A stretch of DNA of 64,000 bases from Sialis fuliginosa (Eukaryota; Arthropoda; Insecta; Megaloptera; Sialidae). This document shows positions 36,510 through 49,400 of the stretch, in pieces. Every line of letters starts with the position of its first letter. Positions within the stretch are counted from its first letter, which is position 1. The notes under the pieces are model-generated. The model was given only the letters and a program-made list of their open reading frames with translations, had not been told where the DNA came from and made no database searches. The translations under genes and the position numbers were made by a program. The stretch lies in the NCBI GenBank assembly GCA_961205875.1, contig OY540811.1, forward strand, positions 18,531,248 through 18,595,247, read 5' to 3'.

Positions 36510-38160
36510 ATACTAGCTGGGCCCACGCGGCTTCGCTCGCGTAGACTACGGAATTATTGTTTAGGATTTTTGAAAAATATAGTTTAAATAATTAAGTACA
36601 AACACGATTAGTTATTATTGTAATAATAATTTATCAATACCTAAATTACCTAACAAAAACGAATCAGAAGAAAAAAGTACAAATAATTTGTGTTCTGTTT
36701 AAATTTAAATGTTAATTATTGAAAACAAAATAAACACAAACGATCAGCCGAGGGACTCCGAATAACAACCGAGCGTACGCGAATCCAGTCTGATGTACTT
36801 GCTTCGATGCGGCACGACACCATACATTTAAGATATTATCTTTATAAATATATTTTAAGATATTTTCTAAACTATACGACCAAATTGGATGCTGTAAATG
36901 GCAAACTATATCTACATTAAGTACTTATGACGATGAAATCATTTATTTCGATATGGATTAATGTTTTGCAGGTCATAAGTCCATGTAAACAAAACCCAAA
37001 TATTTTATGTTTTCTTTGTAACATAAAAGCAGTCATTGTGGCTAAAATATAAAAGTTAGACATATGGTGTCGCGGACTTAATTGAAGAACTTTTGATTCT
37101 ACACAATTCTTTATTACATTATTTTGTTCTATATTGAACGGTTTAGGCAGCGTATTACAAAACAGCGCGCCGACGGCAAAATTTTTTCCGACTTGATTTA
37201 CTATTATCGTCACTGCTTTGTTGTTATGTTACCTAACGTAAAAAAATATAGCCTATAACCTGGCCAGAGAACGTACCTATGAATTAAAAAAAAAAACTCG
37301 TAAATCGGATAAGTGGTTCTCGAGTGATAAGGTAACTAACGGACAGACAGACAGACAGACAGACAGAGAGACGTTGAGCTTTATATATATTAAGGATGAA
37401 CCAATATCATCCTTAATATAATACAAAGCTCAACGTCTCTCTTTTTGTCCCTTAGTGCACTTATAACTCGAGAACCACATATTCGATTTACGATTTAATT
37501 CATAAATACGTTCTCTGGTCAGATTATAGGATATATTTTATTACGTTAGGTAACATAAGAAATAAGCAGGAACAATAATAGTAAATCAAGTCGGAAAAAA
37601 GTTTTCCACCAGCGTGCTCTTTTCAATACGCTGCCTAAACCGTTAAAGATCTAAAATAAAGTCCGCGATACCATATTATGTCTAACTTTTATATTTAAGC
37701 CACAATGACTGCTTTTATGTTATAAAGAAAATTAAAAATCTGTTTAGGTGGACTTATGACCTGCAAAACTTTAATCCTTATCGAAATAAATGATTTCAGT
37801 GTTATAAGTACTTAATGTTGATATAATTTACCCTTTACAGCATCCAATTTGGTCTTTCATTTTAGGAAATAACTTTAAATAAGTTGTATACGGTAAAATA
37901 TTATTAATAACGAGAGAACTAAAGAAGTGTCGCGTCGGAGCGGAGCAAAGAGAACGATTCGTATGGTATTCGGACTTCCTCGGCTTGGCCGTTGTCTTTT
38001 GATCGTTAATTGTTTATTTAGTTTTCAATAATTAACTTTTAAATTTAAACAGAACAAAATTTATTCGTACTTTTTGTTCTGGTTCGTTTTTGTTAGGTAA
38101 TTTAGGTGTTGATTAATTATTATTACAATAATAAGCGAGCGAAATCGCGAGCACAGCTAG
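36510..38160. mobile_element. 1.65-kb foldback made of two inverted RTE/SINE-like copies, 10-bp target duplication
   Basis: The left copy runs from about 36513 (ctagctgggcccacgcggct) to 37399. The right copy is its inverted partner from 37407 to 38160 (ending gagcacagctag). They meet tail to tail at a 7-nt spacer between taaggatga and tcatcctta. A perfect 10-bp direct repeat, ttttatataa, flanks the whole unit (36500-36509 and 38161-38170), so the pair was inserted as one piece. Shared blocks include tacctaacaaaaacgaa, attggatgctgtaaa, aggtcataagtcca and gcagtcattgtggct. No coding frame. A gacagacagacagacagaca microsatellite lies at about 37343-37364. Confidence 0.85.
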
Positions 38161-38170
38161 TTTTATATAA

Positions 38171-39251
38171 TTTAGAAAATAAAAGCGCCAAACACAACAC
38201 AACAAAATTGTTAGAATCTTGCCACTGTGAACATAGTTTTTTGTTGCTCTCCCAATGGGACTGTAACAAAGTCAACATGTATCAGGCACAATTATACTCA
38301 GGAGAGTCGTTGAATCAACTTTTACTTTATCGTATTTAAAACAAGTTTTTTCTCTAAAATCTGTAACGTGCATTTATTTACTGTGATAATTAGCGAAAAA
38401 TAAAAAATAACCCGGTTACGCTATATTTAGATCAAAAGAGATAATTAAAATGTTTTTTTTTAATATACACATTACGATAATTTGAATTAATATGAATTAT
38501 TAACTATGCTTTTACAATGCATTTACACATTAATATATGTAGTCTCAAAGGAAATCATCCAAATATAAAATATTTTATAGTGTGAAAGACTATCAAAATG
38601 TAAATATATAATTTTTATTTTAGTATTTTATTTTTATTTTGGATATCTTTTGTTACATTTACATAGGCTTCAGAAGTCGTTTGCCACGTAAAGGTCAAAC
38701 TTGCTTACAACAAATTCCAAAATATTAAGACAAAAATCATCGGTTATTTTTTTTTAGGGCGGATTTTATATATTTACACCATTAATAATATTATAAAAGC
38801 ACAAATATACCCCAATTTCATTAATTAATTTTAATATGAAGTTTAATATATTTAAATACTAAAATTCGGAATATCAATTATTTATTGCTATAAAATTTAC
38901 TTATACATTTTTCAGTAGATTACATAATAATTTAATTGCACAAATATATATGAGTACCTACTATAAACGAAGAGTACTTTTTTATCTAGCAAATAAGTTT
39001 CAAAAAATTTGTCTCTGTTTGGTACATGGAGAAATGGTTTAGTTTGTGATAAGCGAATTTGAATGAAAACTAGTGTACCACTTCTGCGTGCGACTCAACC
39101 TACATGTGCAGCATTCTACGTCAACATTACGACCTATGACTTCCATTTTGTTACAACATTTTTTTATGTCTTATATATTTAAAATTTTTATTAATCTTAA
39201 ATATTTTTTTGATATGACGATAAAGATAATTAAATTAATTTTTTCCTATCT
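38171..39251. other. AT-rich intron with no recognised feature
   Basis: I see no repeat structure or open frame of substance in this stretch. Confidence 0.4.
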
Positions 39252-39655
39252 ATATCTATATGTATTATAAAACGAAACGTCTGTCTGTCTGTCCGTTAGT
39301 GCGCTTATCACTCGATAACCTTTTATCCGATTTATGTTTTTTTTTAATTGATGAGTTGCATTTTTTGTCGGCTGGATTACACCTTTTCCAACAGCTCAGT
39401 TGTTATTTTTAATTCATAGGTATGTACTTTTCTCAGATTTAGTATATATTTTGTTAAGTTAGGTAACATAAGGAAGTTTGCCACCAGTGCGCTCTTTTCA
39501 ATACGCTGTATAAACCGTTAAATATTGAACAATATAATGCAGTAAAGAACTGTGTAGAATAAAAGATCTAAAATAATTCAATTATATTTTTCTTAAATCC
39601 TAAACAATAATTCCGTAGTCCACGCGGGCGAAGCCACGGAAAAGCTAGTTGATAA
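39252..39655 (-). mobile_element. Short RTE/SINE-like repeat, minus orientation
   Basis: Read on the minus strand it runs from an eroded ctagcttttccgtggcttcg box to actaacggacagacagacag and the acgtttcg tail. It is the same family as 26641-26985. It is diverged, with a local insertion near 39365-39405. Confidence 0.7.
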
Positions 39656-39903
39656 TATTAATTGTACGAAATGAATATTGTAAAAGTGAGGTATCCAGTT
39701 CTTCGAATTGAAACGCATTTTATATCCCGATTTTAAAATAAAACAAAATCGATTAGTATGAACTATATACATCTCAAGAAAAAGATTTTTATATTTTTGC
39801 ATTTAAAAAGAAGACAATTTAAATTTGACGTATGAAATGGAAAAAATAATAAAGAAATAAACATTCGGTATTTATAAAATTCTAACAATTCATTCAATTA
39901 CAA

Positions 39904-39958
39904 TAGAGGTCTTCAAACCTCTCTGGAGTGCCGCGGAACACAGTTTGAAGACCACTGT
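39904..39958. repeat. Tiny hAT-like remnant
   Basis: The 55 bp have imperfect inverted ends: agaggtcttcaaac and gtttgaagaccactg. The CAGTGGTCTTCAAAC end is typical of hAT elements, so this is probably a deletion product. No duplication was seen. Confidence 0.5.
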
Positions 39959-40999
39959 ACTTTGTACTACAATAATATACGTATCTGATGATCTGATGTA
40001 CCAGTTATAATAGATGTAGTCAACACATATGTTTTTATTTATAAATTAATGTATAGGTATAATAATAAATAAAAGATACTTACTACATAAATTATGAATC
40101 GAAATGTTTGTCGGAACTTTTAGGAATTGTTGAGAAGATGAATAATGAATGAAATAAACGATAATGTGTTAATACAGACAAATGATTTGCTTGTTAATAT
40201 TTGCGCTGCTTCAATTGATAATGAAGCAAAAACCACTTACAGAGGGAAAATGCTCTAATGCCGAATTTAAACCTCGTTACATTATTAATGATCAGTAACA
40301 TCAGATTCTGATCCGTGGATGGACGATTGTTTGAAACAGAATTTTATATGCGTCATTATGTTTTATCTAAGTCGTTAATTTGATCGTTTATCAGTTGTGT
40401 TTTGTTTTTTGCTGATTTTTTTATATTGTTAAATTTTTACTACCAATTTATTACCTAATTTACGTTGTTGGTCTGTTAACTTAAGAGAAAACATACATAT
40501 ATACAAAATATTCAACTGTTTTATTTGAAGTTACATTATTAATTATTATCAGTATTTTTATAATTAGAAAAATAAAATAAAATTAGGGTCATATTCTACT
40601 AATTAAGATTTACATTTTGCCTACAATTAGATATGAAAATAAAAATAAAAAATTCTATGACGCCCCTACCTATTTCTCCAAAACTTGTAATGATATTGTT
40701 GACTTTAGTATTTGTCGTTGGTAGTTTCACCAAAGCCTCCTTACCAAATGTTCTAGTTTTTTTGAGCCAGTAATTACCAAGTTAGAGGGGGGACGGCAAA
40801 TAAAATACTGCTTGGAGCCCTTTGCACTTTGCAAGCACCATTTTTGAGTTAAAAAAAAATAAAATAGGGTTAAATTCTACTGATTGAGATACTACATATG
40901 CACCTTGGTATACAATTTTTTTGTATTTTTTCGATTTGCTTTGAAGCTTTTTAGCGCCCCCCCCTGAAAAAATTTGTTTTTCAAAAAATGCGCAGATCT

Positions 41000-41160
41000 T
41001 TCACTTAAGGGCCTAATTTTATATGTTCAGTAAAAATTTCAAGTTTCTAGCTTTTTCTATAGTATAGTTAACGAGATATTTATTTGACTGAAGAGGACGG
41101 ACGGAGACGGATGGACGGATGATATAGTGTGATTAATAGGAACCCTATAAAAATTTTAAA
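41000..41160 (+). repeat. Dispersed repeat tail (gacggacgg … aaccctataaa type)
   Basis: Reads aatttcaagtttctagcttt, gttaacgagatatt, gaggacggacggagacggat, then ataggaaccctataaa. It resembles the tail at 640-790. Non-coding. Confidence 0.45.
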
Positions 41161-41849
41161 TTTTCATTTATGGGTTTCTGGAATATGGAACATCATAATT
41201 TTTTAAAAGAAATAATATTACTAGATAAAACTCATAAATTAAATGTTTGCACATTAATTAAAACACTGAATGAGAAAGGCCGAAAGTATTTTTATCTACA
41301 TAATTTTAATTATACAAATTAGTTAATGAAACAACACTTTTAGCTTAAATTAAAATGTAAATTATTCAAGTTTGAAAATTCCAGACATGGTTTAACATAA
41401 CAAAAACAAAGAAAGTTCATCATCAGAACTACTAGAAGTAATTCAGTAAATAACAATATATTAAACCGTTATAATAAAGAAAATCTTCATTTAAATAGAC
41501 AATGTGACACAAAATAATTTTAAATTATTTAATTTGTGTTGAGAAAAGTTGAAATTATATTACCGGTGGTTCTAACTATTGATTTATTCAAAGCCAACTA
41601 AAAACCAATTACAAAGCGAAGCGAACAGATGTAGTGAATAAAAAATAATAATGTGAGAAAAAATATTACGTATTCCACGTAACTAAACATATAATTTAAA
41701 TTTTAAAAATCAGTTGGTGGTGTACAAACATATGAATGTATTTTGAAACTCGTGTCATTAGCGGCTCGTTAAAAATAAGATTTAATTAAATTGTAATTGA
41801 TATATTCTGATGGGATTTTAGCACACATACAAAGTTATTACCTACATAC

Positions 41850-42935
41850 TAGGGCTAACTAGGGCATGTAAGAAACTGATAAAATTTCAAAAATCGGTTT
41901 TCGTTTTTAATAAAGTGAAAAATCGATCAGATTTTTCAATTAATAGTCCTGTGGAGGCTAAAACAAATTATTTTTGGGTACAGTTTTAATACTTTAAGGC
42001 TATTTTACAAAAGTGGTGTAGAATAATACCTTAAGTTTGCTCTGATTGTGGTTGTCCGCGACAAGGATTTTCCAATTCAATTACAAATTTTTTAAGATTT
42101 TCTGATTTTTGCTAAATAGCGGTCTAAATAAATATTATACAAAAATAAGTTTCAAATAAAAACTATTTGCTATAAAATTCCCTACTACTTCCATTTTGAA
42201 AAAAATAAATAAATAAACTTAAAAAAACGTTAAACTTTATTAGTTATTACAGCTTAAAAAAGTGTGTTTTCAGCCATTTTAATCAGCGTAGCGGATAAAC
42301 AAATGATTTGTTTATTTTTTTTCAAAATTCCCTCTGAATTTTATAGCGAATAGTTTTTATTTTAAACTTTTTTTGTATAATACTTATTAGACCGCTATTT
42401 AGCAAAAATCAGAAAATCTTAAAAATTTTGCAATTGGAGCACACTTAGGGTATTATTCTACACCACTTTTGTAACATATCCGGTAAGTATTAAAACTGTA
42501 CGTAAAAATGTCTATTTTAGGTACTTTTTAGCCCAACCAGCCTGCAGCCTGGATTATAAGTATAAAACAATTTTTTTATTATTTTAATAAATAAATAAAT
42601 TAATATTAAAGAAAAACAATTTATTAATTAAATTCAATTTTATCTCCTTTATTATTATTATAAACTTGAATAACACTCAAATTCCACTACATACTCAAAT
42701 TCCATTTACTCCACTGTTTTTATTTACACATTGGGCGTTCGTTCATAGATGTCACACTTTTTTTGAAAATTTAAATAAATTGAAAACATAAATACTTCAT
42801 GAATAACGGTAGTAGAAAAATAAAATTATCACTTGAAAAAAAAATTCTTTCGATTTTTCGAGAAAAATCCGGTTTTACGGTTTTGGTAAATTTTAACAAA
42901 AAACCGTTTCGGCTTTAACCGGTTTACAAGCCCTA
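41850..42935. mobile_element. hAT-like foldback element with 8-bp target duplication
   Basis: The ends are TAGGGCT (41850) and AAGCCCTA (to 42935), flanked by ctacatac and ctacatgc, an 8-bp duplication with one change. The ends carry aaaatcggtttt- and aaaccggtt-type subterminal repeats. The inside is itself a foldback: about 41945-42225 and about 42290-42545 are reverse complements sharing aaaagtggtgtagaataata and tttgctaaatagcggtct. No transposase remains. Confidence 0.75.
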
Positions 42936-42943
42936 CTACATGC

Positions 42944-43626
42944 ATATAAGAGTACTTACATATTTATTCACAGGCTGATCGATAATTATTTTATTTTATT
43001 TTAGCAGACAGCACACTTTAATAAATTAATCTAATTCAAGATATATAACTGCTATATTATACAATACATAAACATCAGTTTTGTATATGTATGTATAATG
43101 TATAACCCTTGGCTCGCGGAATTATTGTATACGACCCGCGTTAGAAATAAATAACTGTTAACAATCCGGTCAGCTTTGTGTTTAATGAACGTTTTTATTA
43201 TTTTAACTTACCTATATAGTTAAATTTTACAGTCAGTATCTGCGATAAAAATATTTTTTAAATGCAAAACAGTGCAATTGGGATTTATGTGATTATAAAG
43301 TTGTTATTTTTGCTAGTAATATTAAGCGAAAATAAATCAATATTATTTAGTTCGAATTATATTTTATATACAATAAAACGTTGTTTTCCTCATAAATGGC
43401 AATATTCAAAGCTTTTTAAATTCGGTTTTCTTTTCTGAAAAGATATATTAATAAATTTTATCGGTTTATCACTATAAGGATAAAAAATTAAAATTGTTCT
43501 TAACTTTGATACCATTTTAACACTTGAGTTTCAGCTTCAAAAGAATTACTTTATTTTATTTTAATTTTAAATAATTATTTAATAATTCAAATGCACTTTT
43601 TTTAACTTGGTTAATTTGACCCACGC
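42944..43626. other. AT-rich intron with no recognised feature
   Basis: I see nothing in this stretch that I can support. Confidence 0.4.
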
Positions 43627-44149
43627 GGCTAGTAGTTTAGTCAAGTGGCGAGTAATTTAGTAACTAAACTTGTATGAACAGACAATATTAGTCGAGTAAA
43701 TTCATTTTGTTATATTTTTTGGTCGAATAGCGACCCCTACCATCCCTCACTAAGTACAAAATAAGTTACTAGACAAATCTGAATGCGATATTTCTAGTTA
43801 ACTTCATTAGTTGTCGCAAAAATTTAAACAACTCTCCGTCATTTATATATCACTATATATTCTTTGATATCCTTCTAATTCTAATTTCTTCAGAAGGACA
43901 TTTGTAGCTCTTAGTGCATCTCTCAAATTGATCTATTTTCGTATCCACTTTCTTTTTTTATCATTATTTTTTCCTCAACTTCTTCTTACATATATAGTCA
44001 TTACAAATAAATAAATTTATTTTTACTTTGTTACGCTGTACACTTGACTCGCAACATTTACTAATATGCTGTAATCCGGACACTTTTCAGTTACTAAAGC
44101 ATTTAGTGATGATAAGTAAATCACTCGCCAATTGGCTAAACTACTAGCC
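43627..44149. mobile_element. 523-bp MITE with ggctagtagtttag ends
   Basis: The left end ggctagtagtttagtcaagt and the reverse complement of the right end (ggctagtagtttagccaatt) match, followed by ggcgagtRattta in both. The middle is not coding. No clear target duplication, so the superfamily is unassigned. Confidence 0.65.
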
Positions 44150-45081
44150 TAGTCTGAACTAGGATTTAGGTCGCGCATTCCTGATATACATATGTAAATA
44201 GTATAAAATAAATGGAAGTAATTGAAATTATATATTAAAAATACTTAATAAAATATAATTGACATTCATACATTAAGTAAAAAAGTAAGATATTTTCCAA
44301 AAATTCATGTACAAATTAGAGAAATACAAGTCCTTCCTAATGGCATTGAGATAACAATAAATATACGAAATTAAATTTGAATAATTTCAAACATTTTAAA
44401 TATCTAACCTAACCTTTTTTGAAGATATGTCAAACAAGATATGTCAAACATTAGTAGACATTTTTGATAACCATTCCACACGGACCGCTACTGAATTTAA
44501 ATTATAAAAAAATCATTTGGTAGGGGGAGTATGTGTACGAGTACATGTATATTAAAACATACCACGATTGTGAAGGTGATAAACATTTGCACAAAAAGCT
44601 GCGTCTCTATGTTCTCGGTAACAATGTCGGCTATTGTTGACCCGAGATCATATATCTGTTTAAACAATAACGTTCTATGTGTACGTGTGTGTGTAAACTT
44701 GTATGTGTTAATCATAATTAATCATAGCGGCACTGGTTTATTTGCGGGCGACCCTTTTAACTAGACTGTATATTCGAATAATTTACAATAAAAATATCGA
44801 GTTTTCTATCCCCACTCTGCGTTGGATTGATGAAATTATTTATTATGGATTTAGTGTAAGCAAATAAATACAATGCAACTGTTTAATGTAAATAATGGCG
44901 TTAAATTAATATCCGAGAGAACAATTGTATATTGTTTTAATAGCTCAAAAGCGAAAATAAATATATATGTATGTTGCATAAATCTTTTCCATAAATTAAA
45001 TAGTAGGTACTAATAATTATTAAAGTCGTAATTATGTATATGTATGTAATGTAAATCAGCTTACACAAAGCTCATTTCGAT
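44150..45081. other. AT-rich intron with no recognised feature
   Basis: Overlapping short open frames on both strands (44497-44764) have no recognisable domain. I see nothing else. Confidence 0.4.
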
Positions 45082-46251
45082 ATAAGGTACTGGCACCATT
45101 GGCCACTTTAAGAGCAAAGGAAATTGTTTTTTTTGTGGATTAATGGGATTTTTGTAATTCTCATGAATTCTACTAATAAAACAAGTATTTCTTTATTAAA
45201 TCAATTTAATGATGTGATAGTTACGATAATCTGCTTGGTACTACCAATCGATTCTGAAAGTCTCGTAAGCAACAAAGTTCTCTTTCCCGCTAAAAAAAAT
45301 CTGTTTATTTTTTCACTATCGTTTAATCGTATCCACTATTGTTTTTTTAAGTATCGCAACCGCTAGATAAAGAATCGTAATTACCAGACAAAATATCGTA
45401 AGCACCGATATATGCTTTACAATATACCGTAACCGACTATGATATTGCATCGTAATGGCACTTAAGATATTTTAAAATATTGTACCTGTTAATTGTGTTT
45501 TCTATTATCGCTTGTTTATTTAATAAATCAACTATCAATTGTAAGTCCAATTTTGTACATATATATAACCCATTGAACAGGTGTTTAAGGTACAGTGTAC
45601 TGTAAAATATCTTAAATCTCCAATTAAAAGTATCTTATACACCAGTGACCACTTAAATTGGGGGCTAAAAATATCTTAAGCGTCATTTTAAATAAAATAA
45701 ATAAAATAATCATTGTTTTTCAATTTTTCTATAACGGTCTTTTCTATAAAAGTCAAAAGTATCAAAGTAATTATTAAAAAAAATTAATAAAATTATATCA
45801 ACTGGGGTCATATTATTCAGTTTTTTGTGCCTCCTGTAAAATTATGAAAATGTCGCTTACGTTCATTGACTTATAGGAGATGAAATATAGTTGGTTTTTT
45901 AAATTATAGCCTTTTATTTTTTATTTTTTTCTGTAATAGATACTCAGTGATAGATACTTGCTAATGATTACAGAATGATAAGTACTACGACACAAAAGTT
46001 ACAAAATAAAGAATCGTGGAATTTGAAACAATGTAAATCAGATGCTATGATAATATAATAAATAGATTTCACTAATAATAATTAATTTAAATGTCCATCA
46101 TTTTGACATATTTTGGCCGATTGTTATCAAATAAAGCTGTTTTAAATTTTATGATTATGATTCAATAGTGGCAATTATCAACAAATATTTCTGATTTAGT
46201 ACATATTTAATTAAACACAGGTATGATCCAAGACTGGTGCCAGTACCTTAT
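45082..46251 (-). mobile_element. 1.17-kb TIR element, second copy of the 17694 family
   Basis: The left end ATAAGGTACTGGCACCA and the reverse complement of the right end (ATAAGGTACTGGCACCAG) are perfect over 17 bp. Its right side in reverse complement matches the left side of the 17694 element (gataacaatcggcc, tgatggacattt) and its left side matches the other end, so the two copies are inverted. This copy has no satellite arrays. Between 45210 and 45450 words like tcgtaa recur irregularly. Confidence 0.75.
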
Positions 46252-49135
46252 CAACATTTTTGATACGCGCAATGAAAAATACATTTGTGATTTTGTTACA
46301 TTTATTTTTATTGGAAAAAAGTAATAGCAATTTGGCGTTTGGTTGATTAATTAAATACATTTTCCACAGTAAAATCTAATCTTGTTGTTCAACCGAACCA
46401 CAAAAAGTTTGTTTGCAGTTAGTGTTTCTGTCAATTAAATAATAATTATGTATATTAATAATTTAGTAGTCGAGCTATTTTCTACATTGATGATTTTATT
46501 TTGAATGAAACTGCAAAAATGATACTTTTGTGAGCTGATACATTAGTGCATAACTGTGTCCATACGATGTGTTTTATTATTGGAAAAATTTTATGTAAAT
46601 AATATCGAATCAACAATTTTTATAATTAATATCTACAAAATTTTCCTCGCTCGCAAATTCTTGCCCTTTTCAGTTCAATTTGTAACATTCACTATATATA
46701 GATATGTATGTATGTAGGTATAGAGATAATCGATCTGATAATGTTTTCTTTAGAAGCTTTTCGAGTTTGTAGCTTATCCATTTAAACTTTTTATGTCAAG
46801 TATATACCTTCCAAGAAAAAAGTCTGGGATGATTAGATCAGATGACCTTGAAGTTTGGAGGTTAACTGAGATCTATATTTTTGAAAACAATTTGACTAGG
46901 AATGCATTGTCTGGCAAGATTAATTTTGAATCAAGCAGTAAGAGTTCTGACTCTATATTGTTGAAACCGCATCACTTCATGATCTTATAAATTGACAGTG
47001 TCTTAGAATCTAGAATTCTGCTTATTAACTAATTATAAATCGCCAACAATAAGGTGGGAATGCGCTCTACACTCATCAAAAAAATTAACTTATGTGCAAG
47101 ATCCAACTAGAAGGAAATTTACTAGTTATTTACTGAAAATATTTATGGATTAAATATTATTAATTATAGATTCCATACGAAAATATTTACATGTTTTCCT
47201 AATAACATATTTTATTCAAAATAATTTTAATATTATAATTAATTTACATTTGTGTCTTTATTTATGTAAATTTTGATGTTGATTGACTGACAGATAAATC
47301 TAGTTTTGTTGTTGGCTATCGTTATAATTACGTATATAGTGTTGTTTCCATGGAGCGGTCCTGATCCGGATTCATACATATTATTATGAAGATAGACATT
47401 GGATTATTAAATATATTATTTAGGAAATGTATTATATTTTTTATAGTAAAAAAATCAATTACAGACTTTCCTGTCATTCTGTTTTTAACAAATAGTCGAA
47501 AATATCGATGTGCTATATCAAAAAATTGCAGTTTTTGATACAAAAGATTAGAAATTTTAGATAAATAGATATTATTACTATATTAGAGAAAAACATACAA
47601 GACAACAAATAAATTATTTAATAAAGTATCAATGCTTCGACAAAGTTTAAAGGAACCATAAGTTACGACGCCATAAACATAACAACATAATAAGTAATAG
47701 GTGAACGTCAAGTGCAGAAACTTAAGAAAATTGAATTTTAAAATAATTTACATATCCGTATACACTACACACATATAAATAAACAAGTACATGACGAAAA
47801 GTTTGTACAGGAACGGATATGAATGATCATACGCTTATAACTCATATCTTCTAACAATAAGTTTGTAAGTTGTCATAAGTTGGGGCAACCGACGGCGTAT
47901 TTACGTATATGTACATATATAATATGTATATGTATATTGCACAATATATATATAATATACACAAGCAAAAAACCGCAAAAGAATGTGGTTAATATATCTT
48001 TACATGTTGACAACATAGAATGTAATAACGAGTGATAGGGATTCAACATGTTTAAAAATTGAATCAATATTAAAATGTAATGTACCTTTTTTAACATAAA
48101 AAGTTGGATATTAAAAAATAATTTAAATACAAATGTTTAAATCTAAGTTCAAAAATTTTTTACTAACATCAAGTTATGAATGTTTTTAAGGTTTATTATT
48201 TACATATCAATTATAGTAATGCAACCACTTCTTGTGTCGGCTACACCTAAAGGTTGACTGCAATTATTCAACTGTCAATAATGTCATTCTTGTCTACGAA
48301 TATAATCTCATTTAAAATAAAAATGTCAATTGTGTTGTCTATGTACTATAAAAATTAAAAACGATTGTGTTGTCTATGTATAATAAAAATTAAAAAATTC
48401 ATTAACCTCAAATATTGTGTGAAATATATATAAAATTAATGGAGTAGTTAGTAATAACAAAATAACAATTAATAAAAGAAAACATAAAAAACATTTTTAA
48501 GTGGGGTTGATGTATAGAAAGGTATTATTATATTAGTTTACAATAAGGAATAAAACTGAATATTATTTATTTACACTGAAGTGAAAATGTTATAAACAAT
48601 TTTGAAGTCGAGAAAGCACACCAGGAAAATAAATAAAATCGTAAATAAATGAAAATTTTGTGACAGCCTCAATACAGGGATTACAAAATCCGCGTTATAT
48701 ATATATATAAACTTATACGATTCAAAATCCATTGCTTTGTCAAAGAAAATCTCATTATTGCTTTGAAAGATTGAGGAGACTTTTTCTCTGAAATAATATA
48801 CGATAAGAATTCGTTTTATTTGTTGAAACTTATGAAATAACAAGAAATAAATGGATTATACAGTTAATGTTATTTTCAAAAATATTTTCCTTTTTATAAT
48901 AATATAATTTTGATTTTTTTTCATGAAAAAAATGTCTCTTTTTTCATCAAAACATTCATTAATTATACATACATACACTTTCACTAATATGCAGCAAACA
49001 ATCAAATCATAAAAATGAACTGCCATGACTACCATAAGATTTTTTTATACTTTATTTACATTACACAGAAACTTATATGTCTAAAATGGTTCATTATACT
49101 GATAAAATGGTTTATTCCAAGAGTAAAGAATATTA
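46252..49135. other. AT-rich intron with no recognised feature
   Basis: Several short open frames, all AT-rich and without domains. I see no inverted repeat or repeat end. Confidence 0.4.
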
Positions 49136-49400
49136 TTGTTTTTTGGGATTGATGGGCTACAAATACCTCTTTATTAAATCAATTTAATAACCAAAATTCG
49201 TAAATATAGTTTGTTTTTTAAATTATAACCTTTTATTTTGCATATGTTTTTTCCAGTAATGAACAACGTAAAACCAGTAATGAGCACACAGTGATGAATA
49301 CTTGCTAAATATTATAAAATGATTAGTACTACGACACATACGTTATAAAATATAGAGTAATAAAATTTAATACAATTACAAAAGTTTTTACTTAAGAAAA
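49136..49400 (-). repeat. Internal fragment of the 17694/45082 element family
   Basis: Shares ctttattaaatcaatttaat, tttaaattataaccttttat, ttttttccagtaatg, gatgaatacttgctaa and agtactacgacac with the 45082 element and the right side of the 17694 element. Terminal repeats are missing. Confidence 0.6.

Larger units (their letters stand above)
39656..41849. other. AT-rich intron; repeat tail and tiny hAT remnant
   Basis: Apart from the two small repeats at 39904-39958 and 41000-41160, I recognise nothing here. Confidence 0.4.

Noticed and set aside
41415..41445. catcatcag as a hammerhead core on the minus strand
   Set aside because: No paired helix II and no GAAA follow.
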